Source: Halomonas sp. LBP4 (GTDB lineage: Bacteria > Pseudomonadota > Gammaproteobacteria > Pseudomonadales > Halomonadaceae). Taken from it: DNA of 64,000 bases. The notes under the pieces are model-generated. The model saw nothing but the letters and a program-made list of their open reading frames with translations, did no database searches and had not been told where the DNA came from. The position numbers were made by a program, and so were the translations under genes. The DNA lies in NCBI RefSeq assembly GCF_003202205.1, contig NZ_PDOG01000003.1, forward strand, positions 339,285 to 403,284. The letters are read 5' to 3'. Positions 1 to 9,499 of the stretch are shown here, piece after piece; the stretch's first letter is position 1; each line of letters starts with the position of its first letter.

Positions 1-7
1 CATAGCG

Positions 8-1312
8 ATGACCTGGAACGTGTTCGTGATCGGGTTCGATGAGCTGAGCAGGCGGCTGCTGCGGCACCTGGAGCACGCCGAGGACTATGCGTTCCACGCC
101 TTGCTGTCGCTCGATGAGGTCGTGCAGGCCGACGAGTTCCGGTTCGATCGCCTGGTGGCAGACGCCCTGGCGGAGCTCCGGCGGTTTCCCGGTTCGGTGG
201 ATGCCATCGTCGGTTACTGGGACTTCCCCACCAGCGCGCTGGTGCCGGTGTTGCAGCAGCGGCTCGGGCTGCGAGGTCCTTCCCTGGAGGCCGTTCTGAA
301 GTGCGAGCACAAGTACTGGAGCCGCCTCGAGCAGAAGAAGTCGGTCCCCGAGTGCGTTCCGCTCTTCCAGGCGGTCGACCCCTTCGACGAGCACGCCGTC
401 GAGAAGATCCATATCGACTATCCCTTCTGGATCAAGCCGGTGAAGGCCCACTCTTCCCACCTCGGCTTCCATGTCGAGGATGCCCGGCAACTGCAGGAGG
501 TATTGCCCCTGATCCGCGCGGGAATCGGCCGCTTCGGCAACCCCTTCGATGAGGTCTCGGCGCATGCCGACCTGCCCGACGAGATTGCCGCGGTGAGCGG
601 CCATTACTGCATCGCCGAGTCCATCATCTCTTCCGGCCGCCAGTGCACCCTGGAGGGCTATGTCCAGCACGGCGAGGTCCATCTCACCGGCGTGGTGGAC
701 AGCATACGCGACGCGTGGCATCGCTCGGTCCTGCTGCGCTACGAGTATCCCTCGCGACTGCCCGACCCGGTACAGCAGGACATGCTTGCCATTACCCGGC
801 GCATCATCGCGCAGATCGGCTACGACGATGCGCCGTTCAACATCGAGTTCTATCATGATACCCAGAGCGACCGCCTCTGGCTGCTGGAGATCAATACCCG
901 GATTTCGCGCTCCCATGCGGCGCTCTTCCAGCTGGTCGACGGGGCTCCCCAATTCCAGGTGATGGTCGACGTGGCGCTGGGGGTCGCCCCGCGAATGCCG
1001 CATCGGGAGGGGCCTTACGCCGTCGCTGCCAAGCAGATGCTGCGTGTCTTCGAGGACGGCATCGTATGCCGCGTGCCATCGGTGGAGGATATCCGGCGTG
1101 TCGAGCGGGTCTTTCCGGGAACGACGGTCGAGATCAACGTCCGCGAGGGGATGCGGTTGTCGGAACTGCTCCACCAGGACTCCTTTTCCTGGGAGCTCGG
1201 GGTGCTGTTCACCGGGGCCGACACCCATGACGAACTGCTTGCCCGGATCGCGCGGTGCGTGGAGATGCTGCCGTTCGACATCGCGCCGCTTTCCGACGAG
1301 GAGGTGAGCTGA
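8..1312 (+). CDS. ATP-grasp domain ligase of unknown substrate
   Basis: A 434-residue protein with the ATP-grasp fold, which couples ATP hydrolysis to acyl-phosphate formation and ligation to an amine or thiol. A conserved Lys-rich strand (FWIKPVKAHSSHLGF) lies near residues 139-154. The Mg-ATP site NIEFYHD..WLLEINTRISRSH lies near residues 277-304, with the E-x-N signature that binds metal. The N-terminal third looks like a pre-ATP-grasp Rossmann domain. It resembles carbamoyl-phosphate-synthase/biotin-carboxylase-like ATP-grasp proteins annotated without a substrate. The ATG is 8 bases into the window, so the promoter and ribosome site are mostly outside. The CocE-type hydrolase starts 52 bases downstream, so the two are probably cotranscribed. 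The substrate cannot be deduced from sequence. Confidence 0.8.
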   Translation: MTWNVFVIGFDELSRRLLRHLEHAEDYAFHALLSLDEVVQADEFRFDRLVADALAELRRFPGSVDAIVGYWDFPTSALVPVLQQRLGLRGPSLEAVLKCEHKYWSRLEQKKSVPECVPLFQAVDPFDEHAVEKIHIDYPFWIKPVKAHSSHLGFHVEDARQLQEVLPLIRAGIGRFGNPFDEVSAHADLPDEIAAVSGHYCIAESIISSGRQCTLEGYVQHGEVHLTGVVDSIRDAWHRSVLLRYEYPSRLPDPVQQDMLAITRRIIAQIGYDDAPFNIEFYHDTQSDRLWLLEINTRISRSHAALFQLVDGAPQFQVMVDVALGVAPRMPHREGPYAVAAKQMLRVFEDGIVCRVPSVEDIRRVERVFPGTTVEINVREGMRLSELLHQDSFSWELGVLFTGADTHDELLARIARCVEMLPFDIAPLSDEEVS

Positions 1313-1364
1313 GCCGGCGAGGGGTGTCGGGGCGGCCAGCCACCCGGGTTGATGGAGGGGCCTG

Positions 1365-3389
1365 ATGAGAGTCGTGACCGATTTTCCCCATCGCGTCGAG
1401 TGCCTCGATCCGGTCTGGATCCCCATGCCGGATGGTATTCGGCTCAATGCACGTGTCTGGTTGCCCGAGGGGGCCAGCGACCATCCGGTACCGGCCATCC
1501 TCGAGTACATTCCCTACCGGCTGCGGGATGGCTCCGCGCGGCGCGACGCCAGGCACCATCACTACTTCGCCGGGTACGGCTATGCGGCGGTGCGTGTCGA
1601 TCTGCGCGGCAGCGGCGATTCCGGCGGCGTGCTGACCGACGAGTACCTGGAGCAGGAACTGGCGGATGGTGAGGCGATACTGCGCTGGCTCGCCGCGCAG
1701 CCTTGGTGCGACGGTCGTATCGGCATGATCGGCATCTCCTGGGGAGGCTTCAACGGCCTGCAACTGGCCGCCCGGCGGCCCCCCGAGCTGAAGGCCGTGG
1801 TCAGCGTCTGCTCCACCGATGATCGCTACGCCGACGATGTTCACTACATGGGCGGCTGCCTGCTGGGGGATAACCTCTCCTGGGCGTCCACCATGTTTGC
1901 CTACAACTCCCTGCCCCCTGATCCGGCGGTGGTCGGCGATGCCTGGCGCGAGATGTGGCAAGAGCGGCTGGAGGGCAGCGGACTGTGGCTGGCGACCTGG
2001 CTCGAACATCAGCATCGCGATGCCTACTGGCAGCACGGCTCCATCTGCGAGGAGTTCTCGCGGGTGGAGGTGCCCGTGCTGGCCGCCAGTGGCTGGGCGG
2101 ATGGCTACTCCAACGCGGTCAAGCGGTTGGTGGAGAACCTGCCCGGCCTCTGCAAGGGGTTGATCGGCCCCTGGAGCCACAAGTATCCGCACCTGGGCGA
2201 GCCCGGCCCGGCCATCGGCTTCCTGCAGGAGTGTCTGCGCTGGTGGGATCAGTGGCTCAGGGGGGAGGAGCGGGGGGTGGCCGGGGATCCGGCGATCCGC
2301 GTCTGGATGCAGGACAGCATGCCACCGACCACCCGCTATGGTCACCGCCCCGGCCGCTGGGTGGCGGAGCCATGCTGGCCGTCACCCAATGTCACTCCCT
2401 GGCGGCTGCCCCTGGCCCCGGGGCGGTTGATGCTCGATGGCAAGGACCGCGGCGACGAAACCGCGCTGACCCTGCAGTCGCCGTTGACCTGCGGCCTCTT
2501 CGCCGGCAAGTGGTGCTCCTATGCCGCGGGGCCCGACCTGGCCCACGACCAGCGCCAGGAAGACGGTGGCGCCCTGACCTTCGACAGCCCACCGCTGGAC
2601 GACACCCTGGAGATCATGGGGGCACCACAACTGGAGCTGGAGTGTTCCACCGATCGTCCCGTGGCCATGGTGGCGGTGCGGCTTTCCGACGTGGCGCCGG
2701 ACGACAAGGCCACCCGGGTGACCTACGGTCTGCTCAACCTGACCCACCGCGACGGGCACGAGGAGCCGTTACCGCTGGAGCCCGGCCGTCGTTACCGCGT
2801 CAGGGTGGCGTTCAACGACGTGGCCCAGGTGTTCCCCCGTGGTCATCGGCTGCGCCTGTCGATCTCCACCTCCTACTGGCCACTGGCCTGGCCGCCACCC
2901 GAGTGCGTGCGGCTGACGATCTTCGACAAGGGCAGCGCCCTGCACCTGCCGGTGCGCCCGCCGCGTGGCGAGGATGCCCGCCTGGTCCCGTTCGCTGAGC
3001 CGGAGGCGGCCCCGACCATCGCCACCACGCGTCTCGAGCCCGGGCATCACAACTGGTATGTGCATCGTGACCTGGCCGAGGATCTGTCGACCCTCGAGGT
3101 GATCAACGACAATGGCCGGGTGCGGCTGGAGGATTCCGGCCTCGAGGTGCAGACCCGGGCGGTGGAGCGCTATCACTCCTGGGCCGATGACTTCGGGTCC
3201 ATCAGTGGCGAGACGCGCTGGGATCGCTCCCTGAAGCGGGGGGATTGGGAAGTCAGCACGGTGACGCGCACCGTGCTGACCTCGAACGCCCGGGAGTTCC
3301 TGCTCCATGCCACCCTCGATGCCTACGAGGGCGAGCGACGGATCTACTGCCGCAGCTGGGATGTCACCATCCCGCGCCGGCTGGTATAG
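1365..3389 (+). CDS. CocE/NonD family alpha/beta hydrolase
   Basis: A 674-residue serine hydrolase of the CocE / X-Pro dipeptidyl-peptidase (S15) superfamily. The nucleophile elbow GISWGG places the Ser at about 125. The likely acid is Asp246 in GWADGY and the likely base is His272 in GPWSHKYPH. After about residue 300 comes the beta-rich C-terminal non-catalytic domain of X-Pro peptidases. A further roughly 150-residue C-terminal part goes beyond cocaine-esterase length. No signal peptide is visible, so it is probably cytoplasmic. A purine-rich ribosome site (GGAGGGG) precedes the ATG. Family members cleave amides or esters. Pairing with an ATP-grasp ligase suggests a small synthesis/hydrolysis pathway for an amide-type metabolite; that is inference. 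Confidence 0.85.
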   Translation: MRVVTDFPHRVECLDPVWIPMPDGIRLNARVWLPEGASDHPVPAILEYIPYRLRDGSARRDARHHHYFAGYGYAAVRVDLRGSGDSGGVLTDEYLEQELADGEAILRWLAAQPWCDGRIGMIGISWGGFNGLQLAARRPPELKAVVSVCSTDDRYADDVHYMGGCLLGDNLSWASTMFAYNSLPPDPAVVGDAWREMWQERLEGSGLWLATWLEHQHRDAYWQHGSICEEFSRVEVPVLAASGWADGYSNAVKRLVENLPGLCKGLIGPWSHKYPHLGEPGPAIGFLQECLRWWDQWLRGEERGVAGDPAIRVWMQDSMPPTTRYGHRPGRWVAEPCWPSPNVTPWRLPLAPGRLMLDGKDRGDETALTLQSPLTCGLFAGKWCSYAAGPDLAHDQRQEDGGALTFDSPPLDDTLEIMGAPQLELECSTDRPVAMVAVRLSDVAPDDKATRVTYGLLNLTHRDGHEEPLPLEPGRRYRVRVAFNDVAQVFPRGHRLRLSISTSYWPLAWPPPECVRLTIFDKGSALHLPVRPPRGEDARLVPFAEPEAAPTIATTRLEPGHHNWYVHRDLAEDLSTLEVINDNGRVRLEDSGLEVQTRAVERYHSWADDFGSISGETRWDRSLKRGDWEVSTVTRTVLTSNAREFLLHATLDAYEGERRIYCRSWDVTIPRRLV

Positions 3390-3405
3390 CGACCGGGGTC
3401 ACCGG

Positions 3406-4677
3406 TCAGCGTGTCAGGAACCAGCCCTTCATGACGTCGGTGATGCGCCGCATGTCGGTATCGTCGGTGATATAGGCCGGCATGGTGTAGAGCCAGCGGC
3501 CGATGGGGCGCAACCAGACGCCTTGTCCCCGCGCCCAGTCACCCACGCCGGCCAGGTCCGCGGCGTCGCGGGTCTCGATCACCGCGGTGGCGCCGAGCAC
3601 CCGCACGTCCTCGACCGCGGGGTGTGCGGCGAGTGCCGCGTCCTCGAGCAGCTCATCGCGCAGCACGCGATTGAGCCCGGCGATCCGGCCGAGATAGCCT
3701 TCCTCCTCGAAAACCGCGAGGCTCTCCAGTGCCACCCGACAGGCCAGCGGATTGCCCATGAAGGTCGGGCCATGCATAAAGGCGTGTTCGGGGCTGTCAC
3801 CGACGAAGGCGTCATGCACCCGGTCCGTGGCCAGGGTCGCGGCATGGCCGAGATAGCCGCCGGTGAGCCCCTTGGAGAGCACCATGATGTCCGGCGTCAC
3901 GTCGGCATGGTCGGCGGCGAACACCTTCCCCGTGCGGCCGAAGCCGGTGGCCACCTCGTCGAACACCAGCAGCACGTCGAACTCGTCGCACAGCTCGCGG
4001 GCGCCCCTGAGGTAGTGGGGCGAGGTCATGTTGAGCCCGCCGGCGGCCTGCAGCAGCGGCTCCATCAGCAGGGCGGCGATCTCGTGGTGGTGAGTCTCGA
4101 GCACCGCGCGCAGGGCGTCGAGGTCGGCCCGGACCGCTTCCGGTTCGGCATCGAACGGAGCGGTGGGCGCCGGGGCGAAGTGGTGCCTCGGCAGGTAGCC
4201 GGCAAACAGCGAGTGCATGCCCTCCTCGGGGTCGCACACTGCCATGCAGCCGGCGGTATCGCCGTGGTAGGCCTTCATCAGCGAGAGCAGGCGGTGCTTG
4301 CCGGGCCTGCCGCGCAGCTGGTGGTACTGCACCGCCATCTTCATCGCCACTTCCATGCCCACCGAGCCGCTGTCGGAGTAGAAGACGTGGTTCAGCCCCG
4401 CCGGGGTGATCCTGACCAGTTCCCGGGCCAGGCGGTCGGCGGGCTCGTGGGTCAGGCCGCCGAGCATCACGTGGCACAGCTCGCCGGCCTGCTCGCGGAT
4501 CGCCGCCACCAGCCGCGGGTGGGCGTAACCGTGGATCATGCACCACCAGGAGCAGGTGGCGTCGAGCAGCGACTCGCCGCCCTCCAGAGTGAAGCGCGGC
4601 CCCTCGCCGCCGACCACCTTGGGCGCCGGTGGCTGGGTCTTGAGATGGGCATAGGGGTGCCAGACGGGGGACGTCAT
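3406..4677 (-). CDS. bioA: Adenosylmethionine-8-amino-7-oxononanoate aminotransferase
   Basis: BioA, a PLP-dependent class III aminotransferase that converts KAPA to DAPA using S-adenosylmethionine as amino donor, the antepenultimate step of biotin synthesis. The 423-residue product starts at an ATG with CGGAGG 7-8 bases upstream; the open frame extends further but without a site. Visible marks are the N-terminal WHPYAHLKTQ region, SWWCMIHGYAHPRL, the PLP-binding DEVATGFGRTGK, and the Schiff-base Lys in LSKGLTGGYLG. It lies 126 bases downstream of tRNA-Leu on the same strand, separated by that tRNA from the other bio genes. The 126-base gap shows no strong promoter, so it may be read from the tRNA or bio promoters. 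Confidence 0.95.
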   Translation of the reverse strand: MTSPVWHPYAHLKTQPPAPKVVGGEGPRFTLEGGESLLDATCSWWCMIHGYAHPRLVAAIREQAGELCHVMLGGLTHEPADRLARELVRITPAGLNHVFYSDSGSVGMEVAMKMAVQYHQLRGRPGKHRLLSLMKAYHGDTAGCMAVCDPEEGMHSLFAGYLPRHHFAPAPTAPFDAEPEAVRADLDALRAVLETHHHEIAALLMEPLLQAAGGLNMTSPHYLRGARELCDEFDVLLVFDEVATGFGRTGKVFAADHADVTPDIMVLSKGLTGGYLGHAATLATDRVHDAFVGDSPEHAFMHGPTFMGNPLACRVALESLAVFEEEGYLGRIAGLNRVLRDELLEDAALAAHPAVEDVRVLGATAVIETRDAADLAGVGDWARGQGVWLRPIGRWLYTMPAYITDDTDMRRITDVMKGWFLTR

Positions 4678-4803
4678 AAGGGCCTCCGTGGAAGGATGGT
4701 GACGGGGCGGAGCGGGTGAGCCGGGCGAAACGACGGGCACACGAAAGCGCCGTGCTTCCGCGGGGGAAGTCGGAAATTCGTGCTTGAAATCGAGGAACTG
4801 AAA

Positions 4804-4888
<85 letters not shown>

Positions 4889-4932
4889 ACGGTCGGGCAG
4901 GCGTCCACATTGTACGGACGGGCCTTCGCAAG

Positions 4933-5634
4933 TCAATCGCCATCGGGCAGCACCAGGTGGTCGGCGGCGGCTTCGGCCAGCGTCTCGGGGCCTTGCGCCG
5001 CGAGGCGTGGTATCACGCCCAGGCAGGGGCCGGGCAGCCGGTGCATCAGGGTCGCCAGGTTGGCCTCGTAGAGGGGCGGGTCCTCGGCGAAGGCCGGATC
5101 GAGCAGGTTGCCCACCCAGCCGGCGAGCGGCAGGCCGTCGGCGACGATCGCCTCGGCCGTGAGGCGGGCGTGGCTGAGGCAGCCGAGCTTGAGCCCCACC
5201 ACCAGGATCACCGGCAGCCCGAGACGCCCGGCTAGGCCCGCGAGATCCTCATGGTCGTTGAGGGGGACCCGCCAGCCGCCGGCGCCCTCGACCAGCGTCA
5301 GGCCGCGCTCGAGGGCGAGCATCGGCCGGAGAGGGGTAATCAGGTCGTCGAGGCCGAGACTCACGCCCGCCCGCCGGGCGGCCAGGTGCGGGGCGATGGC
5401 GGGCGCGAAAGCGAAGGGGTTGATCGCCGCGTAGGGCTGGGTCGGCGCGCTCTGGGCCTGCAGCGCCAGGGCATCGGCGTTGCGCAGCCCCGCCGCAGTG
5501 CGTTCGCAGCCCGAGGCGATGGGCTTGAGCCCCAGGGTGGTCAGGCCGCGGCGGCGTGCCAGGGCGAGCAGCCCGGCGGTGACCAGGGTCTTGCCGGCGT
5601 CGGTGTCGGTACCGGTGACGAAATACGCGGGCAT
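4933..5634 (-). CDS. bioD: Dethiobiotin synthetase
   Basis: BioD, the ATP-dependent carboxylase that closes the ureido ring of dethiobiotin from DAPA and CO2. The 233-residue protein begins with the diagnostic P-loop region YFVTGTDTDAGKT at residues 4-16. It also has the catalytic-Lys region LKPIASGCE and the VEGAGGWRVPL motif near residue 113. The length matches the family. Its ATG lies one base after the bioC stop, so translation is probably coupled. The tRNA-Leu gene follows after 44 bases. Confidence 0.95.
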   Translation of the reverse strand: MPAYFVTGTDTDAGKTLVTAGLLALARRRGLTTLGLKPIASGCERTAAGLRNADALALQAQSAPTQPYAAINPFAFAPAIAPHLAARRAGVSLGLDDLITPLRPMLALERGLTLVEGAGGWRVPLNDHEDLAGLAGRLGLPVILVVGLKLGCLSHARLTAEAIVADGLPLAGWVGNLLDPAFAEDPPLYEANLATLMHRLPGPCLGVIPRLAAQGPETLAEAAADHLVLPDGD

Positions 5635-5635
5635 C

Positions 5636-6433
5636 TCAGCGCTCCAGCAGCAGGGTCAGCAGCCGGTAGGAAACGGGCAGGCCATCGGGCTCGCGCAGGG
5701 CCTCGAAGCGTTGCCTGGCGCGGGCGAGATCGGCGCGGGCGAGTCGCTCGCCGCGGGCGGCCTGGGCGCCGACGCCCTTGATCGAGGCCATCACCGCGGC
5801 CAGGTCCGGGTAGTGGAAGCGCCGGGTGGCGGCCTCCACCGAGACGCCGGCAAAGCCCGCCAGCCGGGCCGCCGCCAGGTGGCGCTCCCGGGAGCGGAAC
5901 GCCAGCAGGGCGGCGGGCTGGCCGGGGCGCGACCAGGCCTCGTTCACCTCGGCCAGGGTGCCCGGCCCCAGGGTGTTGATCAGCGCCCGCCCGCCCGGGC
6001 GCAGCACCCGGCGGAGTTCAGCGAGCACGGCTTCCAGGTCCGGGCACCACTGGATCGCCAGGTTGGAGAACACCAGGTCCAGGCTGGCAGCGGGCAGCGG
6101 CAGGGCAGCGGCATCGGCACACAGCCAGCGGGCCCTCGCCGCGTGGCGAGCCCTGGCCACCTCGAGCATGCCGGGCGCCAGGTCGAGCCCGGTCACCCGG
6201 CAGTCGGGGCCATAGCGATCCGCCAGGCGGGCGCTCCAGTGGCCCGGCCCGCAGCCCAGGTCGAGCACGCGCTCGGCCCGGGCCGGCAGCCGGGCCCAGA
6301 GCGCCTCGCCCATGGCCTGCTGGGCGTGGGCGAGACGCTCATAGCGGTCGGCGGCGCGGGAGAAGGCGTGCGCCACCCGGCGTTGCCAGTCCGGGGGCGG
6401 GGGCGGCGCAGTACGGGCGGTCGAGGCGGTCAT
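5636..6433 (-). CDS. bioC: Malonyl-ACP O-methyltransferase
   Basis: BioC methylates malonyl-ACP so that the fatty-acid machinery can build the pimeloyl chain of biotin. It is a 265-residue class I SAM methyltransferase with motif I VLDLGCGPGHWSARLA (near residues 55-70), FSNLAIQWCPD and LRRVLRPGGRALI. The ATG at 6433 overlaps the bioH stop as ATGA and has GAGGAG upstream. A GTG nine bases earlier is a less likely start. The bioH partner directly upstream removes the methyl group that BioC adds. Confidence 0.93.
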   Translation of the reverse strand: MTASTARTAPPPPPDWQRRVAHAFSRAADRYERLAHAQQAMGEALWARLPARAERVLDLGCGPGHWSARLADRYGPDCRVTGLDLAPGMLEVARARHAARARWLCADAAALPLPAASLDLVFSNLAIQWCPDLEAVLAELRRVLRPGGRALINTLGPGTLAEVNEAWSRPGQPAALLAFRSRERHLAAARLAGFAGVSVEAATRRFHYPDLAAVMASIKGVGAQAARGERLARADLARARQRFEALREPDGLPVSYRLLTLLLER

Positions 6434-7155
6434 GACGGGCACTCCTCGGTCGGGGCCGGCTGCCGGACGATACGGGCGAGACAGGCCGCCAGGGCGTCGG
6501 GTCGAGACACCATCGGGCAGTGGCCGGCGCCGGCTAGCCGATGATCGGCGGACTGCCGCAGGGCGGGAGCGAGCAGCGGGTCCCGTTCGCCGGCGATGCG
6601 TCGTACCGGGCAGGGCGGGGCGTCCAGCCGGACCGAGACATCCAGGGTGGTGAGCTGCTCGAGGCCGGCGGCCAGGGTGGCGGCCTCGCCCCCCGGCCCC
6701 CGACCGATCAGGTCGAGCAGGCGACGATGGGCGGCTCGCGGGGCAGGCTCGCCCTGCAGCTGCCAGCCCAGGAAGTGCTGTCGGGTGGTCTCGCCGTCGC
6801 GGGCGAAGGCGCGCCGGAAGGCGGCGAGCTCCCGTGGCGGGATGCCGCCCTCGGCGCAGAAGCGCGGCCCCATGCCGAGCTGCACCAGCGCCCGGGGAGC
6901 GGGCAGGTGGTCGAGGAGGGCGGCGGCGAGCAGGCCGCCCAGCGACCAGCCGACCCAGACGGCATTCGCCGGCAGGTCGCCGGCCATGGCCGCGGCCAGG
7001 GCGGCGAGGTCGGCGGGATCATCGAGGCCCGGGCGTGCGCCATAGCCGGGCCAGTCGGGGGTGGTCACCTCGAGGCCGGCCGGCCAGTGGGCCTCGAGCG
7101 GGCGCCAGATGCGGGCGTCGATGCCCCAGCCGGAGAGCAGCACCAGGCGGCTCAT
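6430..7155 (-). CDS. bioH: Pimeloyl-ACP methyl ester carboxylesterase
   Basis: BioH-type alpha/beta hydrolase of 241 residues that demethylates pimeloyl-ACP methyl ester. The start VLLSGWGIDARIW is typical of BioH. The nucleophile elbow is GWSLGG (Ser near residue 76). A late Asp in AGERDPLL and His in GAGHCPMVSRP complete the triad. It overlaps bioF (ATGA) upstream and bioC downstream, so the five genes bioB-F-H-C-D form one translationally coupled string. Confidence 0.92.
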   Translation of the reverse strand: MSRLVLLSGWGIDARIWRPLEAHWPAGLEVTTPDWPGYGARPGLDDPADLAALAAAMAGDLPANAVWVGWSLGGLLAAALLDHLPAPRALVQLGMGPRFCAEGGIPPRELAAFRRAFARDGETTRQHFLGWQLQGEPAPRAAHRRLLDLIGRGPGGEAATLAAGLEQLTTLDVSVRLDAPPCPVRRIAGERDPLLAPALRQSADHRLAGAGHCPMVSRPDALAACLARIVRQPAPTEECPS

Positions 7156-8330
7156 GGGGCGACCCCGTCCCGGCCGCCGTCAACGTTCGCCTGGAGCGCG
7201 GCCAGCGCCTCGAGCAGGGCGTCGAGGTCGGCATCCGTGTGGGCGGCGCTGAGAGTGATGCGCAGCCGCGCCTGGCCGCGGGGGACGGTGGGCTCGCGGA
7301 TGGCGCCGACCAGCAGTCCGCGCTCGCTCAAGCGCCCGGCCCAGCGCATGACGCGCTCGCTGTCGCCCAGCACCAGCGGCTGGATCGGCGTGTCGGAGTC
7401 GGCCAGCGGCAGGCCGAGCCGGCCGGCCTCGCGGCGGAAGCGTTCGACCAGGGCTACGAGCCGGGTGCGGCGCTCGGGTTCGGCGGCGAGGATGTCGAGC
7501 GCCTCGAGCGTCGCCGCGGCGACCCCGGGCGGCTGGGCGGTGGTGTACACATAGGGCCGGGCGAACTGGGTCAGGTGCGCGACCAGCTCGCGGCTGCCGG
7601 CCACGAAGGCGCCGCCGGTGCCCAGCGCCTTGCCCAGGGTGCCGATCAGCACCGGTACCCGGTCGATGCCGTGGGCGCGGCCCACGCAGCCGTCGCCGTG
7701 GCTGCCGAGCACGCCGAGGCCGTGGGCATCGTCGATCATCAGCCAGGCGCCGTGGCGCTCGCTGGTTGCGGCCAGGCCGGCGATGTCGGCCACGTCGCCA
7801 TCCATGCTGAACACCCCGTCGCTGACCACCAGCCGGAGCGCCTCTTCGGGGGCGCGGGCCAGCAGGCGTTCGAGATCCTCGAGGTCGCGGTGGTGGAAGC
7901 GCCGCGAGCGGGCAGCGGCGAGGGTGGCACCGTCGAGCAGCGAGGCGTGGTTGAGGCGGTCCTGGAAGACCTGGGTCCGGCCGTCGCAGAGTGCCTGGAG
8001 GGTACCGAGGTTGGCCATGTAGCCGGTGGAGAAGAGCAGCGCCGCCGGCCGGCCGGTCAGTGCCGCCAGGCGCTCCTCCAGGGCCTCGTGCACCTCGAGA
8101 TGGCCGCTGACCAGGTGCGAGGCCCGGGCACCGGCGCCGAAGCGGCGGGCACCGGCGGCCTGGGCCTCCGCCAGTCGCGGGTCCCGGGCCAGGCCCAGGT
8201 AGTCGTTGCCGGCGAAGTCGAGGACGCCCTCGAGGGCATGACAGCGGCGCGTGCGCCACAGCCCGCGGGCCCGGCGTTCGCCTGCCCGCTCGGCGAGCCA
8301 CGTCGTCCAGTCGCTGCGTGGTGCCACCAT
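7152..8330 (-). CDS. bioF: 8-amino-7-oxononanoate synthase
   Basis: BioF, a PLP enzyme of the alpha-oxoamine synthase family that condenses pimeloyl-ACP with L-alanine to KAPA. The 392-residue product starts at the ATG of MVAPRSDW. The GAGG ribosome site overlaps the bioB stop codon seven bases upstream; the longer open frame lacks such a site. Motifs seen are NDYLGLARD near the N-terminus, SDGVFSMDGD, DDAHGLGVLG and the PLP-Lys region GTLGKALGTGGAFV. All expected catalytic motifs are present. Confidence 0.95.
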   Translation of the reverse strand: MVAPRSDWTTWLAERAGERRARGLWRTRRCHALEGVLDFAGNDYLGLARDPRLAEAQAAGARRFGAGARASHLVSGHLEVHEALEERLAALTGRPAALLFSTGYMANLGTLQALCDGRTQVFQDRLNHASLLDGATLAAARSRRFHHRDLEDLERLLARAPEEALRLVVSDGVFSMDGDVADIAGLAATSERHGAWLMIDDAHGLGVLGSHGDGCVGRAHGIDRVPVLIGTLGKALGTGGAFVAGSRELVAHLTQFARPYVYTTAQPPGVAAATLEALDILAAEPERRTRLVALVERFRREAGRLGLPLADSDTPIQPLVLGDSERVMRWAGRLSERGLLVGAIREPTVPRGQARLRITLSAAHTDADLDALLEALAALQANVDGGRDGVAP

Positions 8331-8337
8331 GTGGACC

Positions 8338-9486
8338 TCAGGCCTCGGGAGTGGCAGTGGCGTCGTAGGCCAGGGCGGCGGCCCGGGCCTGGGCGGCCTG
8401 GCGCGCCATGGCGGCCTCCAGCGTTTCCCGCTGGCGGTCGTCGTCGGCACAGGTCTCGCGGCGTTCCGGGTGGAGGCCGAGCTTGGCGAACAGCGCCCGG
8501 TCCTGCTCCACCTGGGGGTTGGACGTGGTCAGCAGCTGGTCACCGTAGAAGATCGAGTTGGCCCCGGCCAGGAAGGCCAGCGCCTGGGTCGATTCGTTCA
8601 TCTGCTCGCGACCGGCGGAGAGGCGCACATGGCTCCTCGGCATCAGGATGCGGGCCACGGCGATGGCGCGGATGAAGTCGATGGGATCGAGATCCTCCGC
8701 ATTCTCCAGCGGGGTACCGGGGACCTTGACCAGCATGTTGATCGGCACCGATTCGGGGTGCGGCTCGAGCTTCACCAGTTGCTGGAGCAGGGCGGCACGG
8801 TCGCGGGGCGCCTCGCCCATGCCCAGGATGCCCCCGGAACAGACCTTCATGCCGGCCTCGCGCACGTTGGTCAGGGTCTCCAGGCGGTCGCCGTAGGTGC
8901 GGGTGGTGATGATCTCGCCGTAGTACTCCGGCGAGGTGTCGAGGTTGTGATTATAGTAGTCGAGCCCGGCCTCGGACAGGCGCCTGGCCTGGTCGGTGTC
9001 GACCATGCCCAGCGTCATGCAGGTCTCGAGCCCCAGCGCCTTGACCCGGCCGACCATCTCCAGCACCACCTCGAGGTCGCGCTCGCGCGGGCTCTTCCAG
9101 GCCGCGCCCATGCAGAAGCGGCTGGCGCCGGCGTCCTTCGCCGCCCGGGCCTGCTCCACCACCTTCTCGATCTCCAGCAGCTTCTCCTTGCCGAGCCCGG
9201 TGTTGTAGTGGCCGGACTGCGGGCAGTACTTGCAGTCCTCGGGGCAGGCGCCGGTCTTGATGGAGAGCAGGGTGGAGACCTGCACGGCGTTGGCGTCGAA
9301 GTGGGCGCGGTGCACCTGCTGGGCTTGGAACAGCAGGTCATTGAAGGGCAGGGCGAAGAGCGCCTCGATCTCGTCGATGGACCAGTCGTGACGCGGCGGT
9401 GCATCGTGGCGAACCGCCGGGCGGGCGGCTAGGGTCAGGGTGTCGGCGCGAGTGTCGGCGAAAGAGTCGTGCGGCACGGAAGACAT
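8338..9486 (-). CDS. bioB: Biotin synthase
   Basis: BioB is the radical-SAM enzyme that inserts sulfur into dethiobiotin. The 382-residue protein carries the CxxxCxxC cluster motif as [16 protein letters not shown] (residues about 61-76), and the LDTSPEYYG and [10 protein letters not shown] regions of the family. I place the start at the ATG of MSSVPHD. An upstream in-frame GTG (9522) would leave almost no leader after the predicted promoter and would put coding sequence in a BirA-like operator. It is the first gene of the bio operon, divergent from comF. Confidence 0.95.
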   Translation of the reverse strand: MSSVPHDSFADTRADTLTLAARPAVRHDAPPRHDWSIDEIEALFALPFNDLLFQAQQVHRAHFDANAVQVSTLLSIKTGACPEDCKYCPQSGHYNTGLGKEKLLEIEKVVEQARAAKDAGASRFCMGAAWKSPRERDLEVVLEMVGRVKALGLETCMTLGMVDTDQARRLSEAGLDYYNHNLDTSPEYYGEIITTRTYGDRLETLTNVREAGMKVCSGGILGMGEAPRDRAALLQQLVKLEPHPESVPINMLVKVPGTPLENAEDLDPIDFIRAIAVARILMPRSHVRLSAGREQMNESTQALAFLAGANSIFYGDQLLTTSNPQVEQDRALFAKLGLHPERRETCADDDRQRETLEAAMARQAAQARAAALAYDATATPEA

Positions 9487-9499
9487 GGCGGGCTCGCTT

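Noticed and set aside
8251..9432. Plus-strand open frame of 393 codons across bioF/bioB
   Set aside because: Antisense to the conserved BioB radical-SAM region; no domain visible.
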